Source: an uncultured Collinsella sp.
GTDB taxonomy: Bacteria; Actinomycetota; Coriobacteriia; Coriobacteriales; Coriobacteriaceae
Direction of reading: 5' to 3'
DNA: 20,244 nt
Assembly: GCA_902494555.1 (NCBI GenBank)
Contig: CABUTR010000028.1
Span: forward strand, 1 to 20,244
In this document: piece by piece, positions 13,963-20,244 of the stretch
How positions within the stretch are numbered: position 1 is the stretch's first letter
Layout: every line of letters starts with the position of its first letter
Position numbers and translations under genes: made by a program
Notes under the pieces: generated by a model
Seen by the model: the letters and a program-made list of their open reading frames with translations, nothing else
What the model was told of the DNA's origin: nothing
The model's database searches: none

Positions 13963-14010
13963 CGGAAACTGCACCCCATTCTGAGCGCCAATTCCGGGAC
14001 GCAGTTTCCG
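13963..14010. repeat. 10-bp perfect inverted repeat with wide loop
   Basis: CGGAAACTGC (13963-13972) and GCAGTTTCCG (14001-14010) are exact inverse copies, with CCCC and GGG just inside them that can extend the fold. It lies between the ATPase promoter repeat and the XDH terminator and has no T-run. It may be a dispersed palindromic intergenic repeat or a secondary transcript end. Confidence 0.5.
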
Positions 14011-14014
14011 CTCC

Positions 14015-14050
14015 AAACAAAAGGCCCCGACTCACGATGGAGTTGGGGCC
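14015..14050 (-). terminator. Rho-independent terminator of the ygfK-ferredoxin-xdh operon
   Basis: On the minus strand GGCCCCAACTC (14050-14040) pairs with GAGTCGGGGCC (14033-14023) over 11 bp (one G-T pair) with a 6-base loop, followed by TTTTGTTT. It begins 69 bases after the xdh stop codon. The stem and T-run are strong. Confidence 0.85.
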
Positions 14051-14118
14051 AAAGGCGCAGCTTATACAGTTGATGGCAAGCGCAGACGGCAGTCAGCGAT
14101 GGCCGTCCGCGCTCTACT

Positions 14119-16896
14119 CTACCCGCGGTGACGAGCGCGGCTGTAGGGCGTATCCACCATGGGTAGATCGGGACGCAGCTTGCCGTCGAATGCGCGATAG
14201 GCGTTCTGCACGGCGGGCGCCGTGGGGATCGTTGCGATCTCGCCGATGCCCTTGCCGCCATATGCCACAGGCAGTAGCTCGTCCTTCTCCACGTAAATGG
14301 CGTGGATATCCGGAATCTCGGGCGCACGGAATAACCCGAGCGTACCGTACCTTGCCTGGGGTACGCAGTCCTTGAGCGGCCAGTCCTCGGTAAGCGCATA
14401 GCCCATACCCATGAGCACGCCGCCTTCGATCTGACCCTGGATGGAGATGGGGTTGACCACCTTGCCGGAATCGTGCGCAGCATAGATCTCGCTCACGCGA
14501 CCGTCATCATCCAGAATGACCACATGCGTGGCAAAGCCGTAGCAGATGTGGCTCTTGGGGTTGGGAACATCCGCACCCAGCTTGTCGGTCGGCTCCAGGT
14601 ACACGTAGCCAAACTCGCGTCCCTCGAGCGCCTTGATGGCGGCCGCGGGATCCTGAGGATGCATACCCTGGCCGGCGACGAGCTCCTGCGTGTGCAGCTG
14701 ATAGGTGCGACCGTCGTCGTACTCGATCTTGACGCCGTCGCCATGCGCATTCACGGGAGCGGCGGGCGCAGACTTGCCGGCCTCGATATCAAGCATGGCA
14801 TCGCGCAGCAGGAAGGCGGCACCGCGCACGGCCTCGCCGGTCACGACCGTCTGACGCGAACCAGACGTGGTGCCGGAGTCGGGAGCGTTCTCGGTGGAGC
14901 ACTCGCCGTTGGCGATGCAGCGAAGCGGCAGGCCGCATGCCTCGGCAACGTCTTGCAAAAAGACGGTGTTGCAGCCCTGGCCGATGTCGGACGTGGCGGC
15001 ATAGACCACGGCCACGCCGTTCTCGATGCGGATCTTGCAGCGGCCGGCATCGGGCAGGCCAACGCCCACGCCGGCGTTCTTCATGGCGCAGGCGATACCG
15101 GCGTGTCCGGGATGCGCATAGTAGGCATCCTTGACCTCGAGCAGCGTCTCTTTAAGCGCCGTGGAGCAGTCGGCAATCTGGCCGTTGGGCAAAACCTCGC
15201 CCGGCTCGATGGCGTTACGGTAGCGGATCTCCCACGGATCCAGGCCGACCTTCTCTGCCAGCAGGTCGATCAGGCTCTCGAGCGCAAACTCGGACTGGCA
15301 AACGCCAAAGCCGCGGTACGCGCCGGCGGGCGGGTTGTTGGTGTAGTAGCCAAAGCCGCGAATATCGGTGTTCTGGTACTTGTAGGGGCCGACGGCATGT
15401 GTGCAGGCGCGCTCGAGCACCGGGCCACACAGCGACGCGTAGGCGCCGGTGTCAAAGTTGATCTCGCAATCCAGGCCGGTAAAGTTGCCCTCGGCGTCGC
15501 AACCCAGTGTAAAGGTACCGTCCATGGCGTGGCGCTTGGGATGGAACGCGAGCGACTCGGCACGAGTGAGCTTGCACTTCACAGGACGCTGGAGCTTATA
15601 TGCGGCAAGCGCGGCCAGGTGCTGGATGGACACGTCCTCCTTGCCGCCAAAGCCGCCGCCCACGAGCATGGTCTCGACGACCACGCGCTCGGGTTCGTTG
15701 TCCCAGCCAAACATGTGGGCACACTCTTTGCGCGTGTCGTAGGCGCCCTGGTCGGTCGACTGCACCTTGACGCCGTTCTTGTACGGGAAGGCAACGGCAC
15801 ACTCGGGCTCCAAGAAGGCATGCTCGGTAAAGGGCGTGGTAAAGCGCTGCGTCACGGTGAACGCGCTTTCGGCCAGCGCCTTGGCGGCGTCGCCGCGCGT
15901 CACGTGGCGGCTCTGGCACACGTTGTCCTTGAGCTCCACCGTGTTGCCAAAGGCAAAGAAGCTGTCATGCAGGCGCGGAGCGTCGGCGGCCCTGGCCTCG
16001 ACAATGTTGCGCACGGGCTCCAGCGGCTCGTAGTCAATCTTTACGAGCTTCTTGGCCTTCTCGAGCGTCGCCTCGTCCTCGGCGACCACCAGCACGATGG
16101 CATCGCCCACGCAGCGGGTGATATCGCCCTGAGCGATCATGACGTCCCAGTCCTGGATAAGGTGGCCGACCTGGTTGACCGGCACGTCCTCGGCGCGCAG
16201 GATGCCCACCACACCGGGCAGGGCCTCGGCCTTGGAGGTGTCGATGGAGAGCACGCGGGCGCGCGGATACTTGGAGCGCACGGCGCTGGCATAGGTCAGG
16301 CCCGGCTGATCGAGCTCGTCGATGTCGTCGGGATACTTGCCCTCGCCGAGCACCTTCTTGCGCACGTCAATACGAAAGGCGCGCTTGCCCACGCCGTAGT
16401 CATCGCCGCGCTCCAGGTCCTCGTCGATCTGCTTTTCGCCGCGGAGCACCGCAGCGGCCAGCGAGATGCCCTCGATAATCTTTTTGTAGCCGGTGCAGCG
16501 ACAGACGTTACCGCGAATGGCGTACTTGATCTGCTCCTCGGTGGGCTCGGGGTCCTCGGCGATGAGCGCCGCACCCGCCATGACCATGCCGGGAATGCAA
16601 AAACCGCACTGCACGGCGCCCACGGCGCCAAAGGCGTACACAAAGGCCTCGCGCACGTCCTCGGGCAGGCCCTCGACGGTCACGATGTTGCGGCCGGCGG
16701 CAAGAGCGGTGGTCAGCACGCACGCCTTGACGGCCGCACCGTCCACATGGATGGTGCAGGTGCCGCAGGCGCCCTCGGAGCAGCCGTCCTTGGCGGAGTG
16801 AATGTGCAGGTCGTCGCGCAGATAGCGCAGCAGTGGTTTATTCTCCGTCGTCGTGTGCTCGACACCGTTAACGGTAAAAGTGAATTCCTGTGCCAT
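14119..16896 (-). CDS. xdh: Selenium-dependent xanthine dehydrogenase-type hydroxylase, fused FeS and Mo subunits
   Basis: This 925-residue protein fuses a two-[2Fe-2S] domain to the molybdopterin-binding large subunit. Cluster cysteines are C39, C44, C47 and C59 (CSEGACGTC, then C59) and C97, C100, C132 and C134 (QCGFC, VCRCTG). The molybdenum part shows GGGFGGKE (413-420), AGAYRGFG (524-531), a GQG motif, and the catalytic glutamate in GGKGIGE (about E886). There is no FAD domain. It should hydroxylate purines (hypoxanthine, xanthine, or urate in reverse) in the cytoplasm using MCD cofactor with labile selenium; selenium use is inferred from yqeB, yqeC and ygfK nearby. The start at 16896 has GAAGGGA seven bases upstream and follows the polyferredoxin by 12 bases. 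A strong terminator follows. Substrate assignment within the family is uncertain. Confidence 0.9.
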   Translation of the reverse strand: MAQEFTFTVNGVEHTTTENKPLLRYLRDDLHIHSAKDGCSEGACGTCTIHVDGAAVKACVLTTALAAGRNIVTVEGLPEDVREAFVYAFGAVGAVQCGFCIPGMVMAGAALIAEDPEPTEEQIKYAIRGNVCRCTGYKKIIEGISLAAAVLRGEKQIDEDLERGDDYGVGKRAFRIDVRKKVLGEGKYPDDIDELDQPGLTYASAVRSKYPRARVLSIDTSKAEALPGVVGILRAEDVPVNQVGHLIQDWDVMIAQGDITRCVGDAIVLVVAEDEATLEKAKKLVKIDYEPLEPVRNIVEARAADAPRLHDSFFAFGNTVELKDNVCQSRHVTRGDAAKALAESAFTVTQRFTTPFTEHAFLEPECAVAFPYKNGVKVQSTDQGAYDTRKECAHMFGWDNEPERVVVETMLVGGGFGGKEDVSIQHLAALAAYKLQRPVKCKLTRAESLAFHPKRHAMDGTFTLGCDAEGNFTGLDCEINFDTGAYASLCGPVLERACTHAVGPYKYQNTDIRGFGYYTNNPPAGAYRGFGVCQSEFALESLIDLLAEKVGLDPWEIRYRNAIEPGEVLPNGQIADCSTALKETLLEVKDAYYAHPGHAGIACAMKNAGVGVGLPDAGRCKIRIENGVAVVYAATSDIGQGCNTVFLQDVAEACGLPLRCIANGECSTENAPDSGTTSGSRQTVVTGEAVRGAAFLLRDAMLDIEAGKSAPAAPVNAHGDGVKIEYDDGRTYQLHTQELVAGQGMHPQDPAAAIKALEGREFGYVYLEPTDKLGADVPNPKSHICYGFATHVVILDDDGRVSEIYAAHDSGKVVNPISIQGQIEGGVLMGMGYALTEDWPLKDCVPQARYGTLGLFRAPEIPDIHAIYVEKDELLPVAYGGKGIGEIATIPTAPAVQNAYRAFDGKLRPDLPMVDTPYSRARHRG

Positions 16897-16908
16897 GGTG
16901 ATTCCCTT

Positions 16909-17388
16909 CTACACGCCGGCGGCGATGCCGGTGCGGTCGTGGATGGCGCCATGCGGGCAGACGACGGCGCACATGCCGCACGACAGGCAGTCCACGCCGT
17001 CGATATGGGCGCAGTTGTCCTCGATGCGGATAGCGCCGGCAGGGCACTTTTTGGCGCACATACCGCAACCGATGCAGCTCGTGTCGCAAATCTTGCGCGC
17101 AATGGCACCCTTATCGGTGTTGTTGCAGCGCACCAGAATGTTCTGGTAGCCGGGGACGAAGGCAATCACGCGCTGCGGGCACGCCATGCCGCACAGGCCA
17201 CAGCCCGTGCACTTTGAGCGATCCACGCGGGCGATGCCATCGACCAGCGCAATGGCACCGTGGGGGCAGGCCGTGACGCAGGCGCCACAGCCAATACAGC
17301 CTTCGCTGCAGCGGGCGTCGCCGCCTGCGGAGGCGCAACCGCTTCCGCAGGCAACGTAGGCCACGTTATGTTGAATGGATTTGGCCAT
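16909..17388 (-). CDS. Polyferredoxin with four [4Fe-4S] sites
   Basis: This 159-residue protein has four CxxCxxCxxxCP motifs: CIGCGACVTACP, CTGCGLCGMACP, CIGCGMCAKKCP and CLSCGMCAVVCP. Extra cysteines near the N-terminus (CGSGCASAGG, then C) recall RnfB-like ferredoxins. It has no signal peptide or membrane segment, so it is a soluble electron carrier or a complex subunit. It lies between ygfK (11 bases) and xdh (12 bases) on one strand, which makes it the likely wire between the flavin of YgfK and the clusters of the hydroxylase. The start at 17388 has only a weak ribosome binding site (TAGGCGAG), so translation may be coupled to ygfK. Confidence 0.88.
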   Translation of the reverse strand: MAKSIQHNVAYVACGSGCASAGGDARCSEGCIGCGACVTACPHGAIALVDGIARVDRSKCTGCGLCGMACPQRVIAFVPGYQNILVRCNNTDKGAIARKICDTSCIGCGMCAKKCPAGAIRIEDNCAHIDGVDCLSCGMCAVVCPHGAIHDRTGIAAGV

Positions 17389-17399
17389 AAGAGACTCGC

Positions 17400-20244
17400 C
17401 TATTTCTTAAGGAGATACGGATAGTTGTCGCGCACAGCCCTGATGGTCAGGCGGACGGCCTCGGGAAGGCCGGTGTTGACGGCATCGACCGAGACGGTGC
17501 GGACCGTGCCGGCGACGCGGACCTTAAAGTGGTCCTCGTCCACAGCCAGGAAGCCCTCGTTCTCGGAGTTCTCCATGTCCTGCTCGCTCCAGAACAGGGT
17601 GAGCTTGTCCTTGTAGGGACGGCCCTCCTGGTAGGGACAGAACACGGCGCAGTTGCCGCACTCGTTGCACATGCCATCGACGTGGACGACCTGGTGCTTG
17701 GCCAGGCCCGGCACCTTAATTGCCACGTTGGCACGGTTGGGGCACACATCGCAGCAGACCTCGCACACCGAGCCGCAGCCCAGGCAGCGAGTCTTGGTGC
17801 AGTTGCGCTTGTCGCGGCACAGCGACCCCTTGCGCTCGTAGCAAGTGTCCTCGCGGCCGGCCTGCTCGTTGCAGTCGGCGTACTTGTTAAAGTCCACGCC
17901 GGCGATGGCGCGGGCGACCTCGGCGGCATCGGCAATAGCCTCGACCACGGTGGCAGGACCGCGGCGGCAGTCGCCCGCAGCCCAAACGCCCTCGACGCCA
18001 GTGGAGGTGGCGGCAAGGCGGCCGCGACGGTCGTGCTCGACACCCGCGGCATCGTACAGGCTGGCATCGATGCCCTCGCCCACGGCGCAGATCACCGTGG
18101 TGGCGGAAAGCTCGACGGTCTCGCCCGTGGCGACGGGGCTGCGACGGCCGCTTGCATCCGGCTCGCCAAGCTCCATGACGTCGCAGGTCAGCACGGCGCC
18201 GTTAAGCGCCTTGGGGGCCAGCAGCTCGCAGAACTCAACACCATCGGCAAGAGCAAGATCAAGCTCTTCCTCGTCGGCGGGCATCTGCTTCTTGGTGCGG
18301 CGATACACCAGGCGCACGTTCTTCACGCCAGCCAGGCGCTTGGCCACGCGGGCCGCATCCATGGCGGTGTTGCCGGCGCCAATGACCACGACGTCCTCGC
18401 CCAGCTCGAGCTTCTCGCCCCTCTTGGCGGCCTCGAGGAACTCCAGCACGTCGAGCTCGGCATCCTCGCCCAGGCCCGCAGAGCCGGGCATCCAGGCGCC
18501 GGTGGCCACGACCACGTCGGTAAAGCCCTGGGCCTTGAGCTCGTCAATGGACTCCACGCGGGCATTGAGCTGCACCTTGGCACCAAAGGCCAGGCAGAGC
18601 TCGGCATCGTGGGAGATGTCATCGCTCGCAATGCGGAACTCGGGGATGACGTGACGGACCACGCCGCCGAGCGAATCGCGGGCCTCGAAGATGGTGACGG
18701 GCACGCCAGCGCGCGTCAGGAAGAACGCCGTCGCCAGGCCGGCCGGGCCGCCGCCGATAACGGCAACGTTGCGCTCGCCGTCGTTGGCGATGGCCTGGGC
18801 GCGCAGCTTGGGCAGCACGGCGGTCATGGCCTCGCGGGCGGCCTTGAGCTTGCTGGCGCGGATCTGGGCGCCCTCGGGCTCGTAGAACGCACGCTCGCAG
18901 GCACGGCCGCAGGGATGCGGGCAGATAGTGCCGGTAATGAACGGCAGGGCGTTGCGCTCGATGATGATGTTGAGTGCGTCCTCGTAGCGGCCCTCGTCAA
19001 CAGCCGCCAAGTAGGCGGGAATATCCTGCTGGATGGGGCAGCTCGTGCGGCACGGCGTGGTAAAGCAGTCGGAAAGCGGGCTCTTGCCGGCGACCTTGCG
19101 GTCGGGCAGCGGGCGCAGCGGCTTCTTGTATAGCGGGTTGGTGAGCGAATCGGTCTGAATCGCGGTCACGGCGTCGAGAGAGACACCCGCGAACGGCTTG
19201 CCGTCCAGATCGGTAAACTCACCAGCCATCTGGCTAAAGCGCTCGTAGCCACCGGGCTTGAGCACGTCGGTCGCCAGGGTAACGGGCCAAATGCCGGCAT
19301 CGTACAGGGCGCGGATATTGTAGACCGTGGCACCGCCAGAGTAGCTAATGCGTAGTTTGCCATCGAACTGCTCGGTAATGCGGCGGGCAGCCTCGATGGT
19401 CAGCGAGAACAGCGAACGGCCCGACATGTACATCTCGGTGGAGGGCAGCTCGTTTCTCGTCACGTCGACGGGGAACGTGTTGGTCAGCTTGACGCCAAAC
19501 TCCAGGCCGCGCTCGGCGCACAGGGCAATCAGGCGCTCGAACATAGGCACGGCGTCGGCCCATTGCAGGTCCTCGCGGAAGTGCGTGTCATCGAAAACGA
19601 TGTAGTCAAAGCCCAGCTCGTTGAGGCGCTGGCGGGCAAACTCATAGCCCAGCAGTGTGGGGTTGCACTTGATGTAGGTGTTGAGGCCTTTCTCGGTGAT
19701 CAGATAGGTCGCGATGCGCTCGATCTCGGCCGGCGGGCAGCCGTGCAGGGTAGACTCGGTGATGGAGTTGGAGACGCGTGCCGGGATGGACTCGACGAAC
19801 GCGGCGTCGACATGCTCAAACTTGTCCAGGTTGGCGAGCGCCCATGCGCGGCACTCGTTCCAGACGTCGGAGCCGCTGGCGTCCTTCATGCCCTCGATGT
19901 AGGCGTCGACCTTGGGGCTCTTGATGCCCTCCAGGTCATAACCCACGGACATGTTGAAGACAAAGCCGTCCGGGCTGCCCAGGCCGTACTCGCGAGCGAT
20001 CAGGTGGCAGGCAAACCATGCCTTCACGTACTCGGCAAAGGCCTGCGGAACCTCGAGCTCGGTCGACCACTCGCAGTTGTAGCACTCGTCCTGCGCCACG
20101 ATGCAGGGCTTGTTCACACACTTGGAGAGCTCCTCGCCGTCCATAACCTGAACGGTCTTAAGCTCAAAGAAGCGGGAACCGGCCACATAAGAGGCCACGA
20201 TGTTCTGGGCCAGCTGCGTATTGGGACCGGCGGCCGGGCCAAAC
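17400..20244 (-). CDS. ygfK: YgfK, FAD/NAD(P)-dependent selenate reductase-like oxidoreductase (partial, 5' end beyond window)
   Basis: The frame is open from the window edge (first full codon 20243-20241, FGPAAGPNTQLAQN) to TAG at 17400, 947 codons; roughly 60-70 N-terminal residues are probably missing compared with the E. coli protein of about 1030. Counting from the edge, an N-terminal dihydroorotate-dehydrogenase-like part (GVKLTNTFP, MYMSGRSLF, ISYSGGA, LKPGGY) is followed by a GltD-like FeS segment (CxxxxCxxxC near 393-402, CPHPCGRAC near 441-449). Then come an FAD motif IGGGPAGLATA near 496-506, an NAD(P) motif VVIGAGNTAMDAARVA near 620-635 and AAGDC near 755-759. C-terminal cysteine clusters are CLGCGSVCEVCCDVCP and CNECGNCAVFCP. 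YgfK was named for a selenate-reductase role, but its steady neighbours are purine hydroxylases. It probably exchanges electrons between NAD(P)H and the polyferredoxin/XDH encoded next. Confidence 0.9.
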   Translation of the reverse strand, partial: FGPAAGPNTQLAQNIVASYVAGSRFFELKTVQVMDGEELSKCVNKPCIVAQDECYNCEWSTELEVPQAFAEYVKAWFACHLIAREYGLGSPDGFVFNMSVGYDLEGIKSPKVDAYIEGMKDASGSDVWNECRAWALANLDKFEHVDAAFVESIPARVSNSITESTLHGCPPAEIERIATYLITEKGLNTYIKCNPTLLGYEFARQRLNELGFDYIVFDDTHFREDLQWADAVPMFERLIALCAERGLEFGVKLTNTFPVDVTRNELPSTEMYMSGRSLFSLTIEAARRITEQFDGKLRISYSGGATVYNIRALYDAGIWPVTLATDVLKPGGYERFSQMAGEFTDLDGKPFAGVSLDAVTAIQTDSLTNPLYKKPLRPLPDRKVAGKSPLSDCFTTPCRTSCPIQQDIPAYLAAVDEGRYEDALNIIIERNALPFITGTICPHPCGRACERAFYEPEGAQIRASKLKAAREAMTAVLPKLRAQAIANDGERNVAVIGGGPAGLATAFFLTRAGVPVTIFEARDSLGGVVRHVIPEFRIASDDISHDAELCLAFGAKVQLNARVESIDELKAQGFTDVVVATGAWMPGSAGLGEDAELDVLEFLEAAKRGEKLELGEDVVVIGAGNTAMDAARVAKRLAGVKNVRLVYRRTKKQMPADEEELDLALADGVEFCELLAPKALNGAVLTCDVMELGEPDASGRRSPVATGETVELSATTVICAVGEGIDASLYDAAGVEHDRRGRLAATSTGVEGVWAAGDCRRGPATVVEAIADAAEVARAIAGVDFNKYADCNEQAGREDTCYERKGSLCRDKRNCTKTRCLGCGSVCEVCCDVCPNRANVAIKVPGLAKHQVVHVDGMCNECGNCAVFCPYQEGRPYKDKLTLFWSEQDMENSENEGFLAVDEDHFKVRVAGTVRTVSVDAVNTGLPEAVRLTIRAVRDNYPYLLKK

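Noticed and set aside
14473..17217. Plus-strand open frame of about 914 codons opposite xdh and the polyferredoxin
   Set aside because: The opposite strand encodes unmistakable FeS and Mo-hydroxylase motifs; this frame is rich in Val/Gly/Ala/His and has no recognisable motif.
17529..19133. Plus-strand open frame of 534 codons opposite ygfK
   Set aside because: It is a shadow of ygfK codon bias; the minus strand has FAD, NAD(P) and FeS motifs in frame.

Overview
The window is a high-GC bacterial segment that I read as an actinobacterial gut anaerobe of the Coriobacteriia, most like Collinsella. That taxonomic call is an inference from base composition, protein style and gene content. Nearly all of the window is coding. 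Most genes are on the minus strand, and the set is that of a selenium- and molybdenum-dependent purine/urate degradation island.

Layout from left to right. (1) 1-2262: Mo/Se cofactor maturation genes. xdhC (cut by the window edge) and yqeB are on the minus strand; yqeC is divergent on the plus strand and ends in a perfect hairpin. (2) 2276-4267: hydA (dihydropyrimidinase/hydantoinase family) preceded by mocA (molybdopterin cytidylyltransferase family), a tight minus-strand pair. (3) 4418-8654: ygeX, ygeY and ygeW (diaminopropionate ammonia-lyase, M20 hydrolase, carbamoyltransferase-like), read in that order on the minus strand. They are separated by untranslated gaps holding a 124-bp inverted-repeat element, a GC hairpin and a strong terminator after ygeW. 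(4) 8655-9585: a YheO/DauR-type regulator divergent from ygeX, with two identical spaced palindromes in the shared intergenic region. (5) 9709-12359: genes unrelated to purines: a Pro/Ala-rich single-pass membrane protein, a 398-bp gap with four repeats at exact 33-bp spacing and a possibly structured leader, a 140-residue protein I do not recognise, and a DEDDh exonuclease. (6) 12457-13907: an AAA ATPase with a nuclease-like C-terminus, preceded by a perfect 25-bp inverted repeat. (7) 14015-20244: the redox operon, read leftward: ygfK (5' end outside the window), a four-cluster polyferredoxin, and a fused [2Fe-2S]/molybdenum hydroxylase, ending in a terminator.

Working model. XDH oxidises a purine, and electrons pass through the polyferredoxin to or from the FAD/NAD(P)-type YgfK. 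HydA opens a ring amide, and YgeW, YgeY and YgeX process downstream nitrogen-containing fragments, with YgeX releasing pyruvate and ammonia from 2,3-diaminopropionate. MocA, XdhC, YqeB and YqeC make and insert the molybdenum cofactor and its labile selenium. The family assignments are firm. The order of reactions is inferred from what is known of the related cluster in other gut anaerobes. ssnA and a separate FAD subunit are not in the window.

The least explained signals are all non-coding: the 25-bp inverted repeat before the ATPase, the 33-bp-phased repeats, the inverted-repeat element between ygeX and ygeY, and the paired operators upstream of ygeX.
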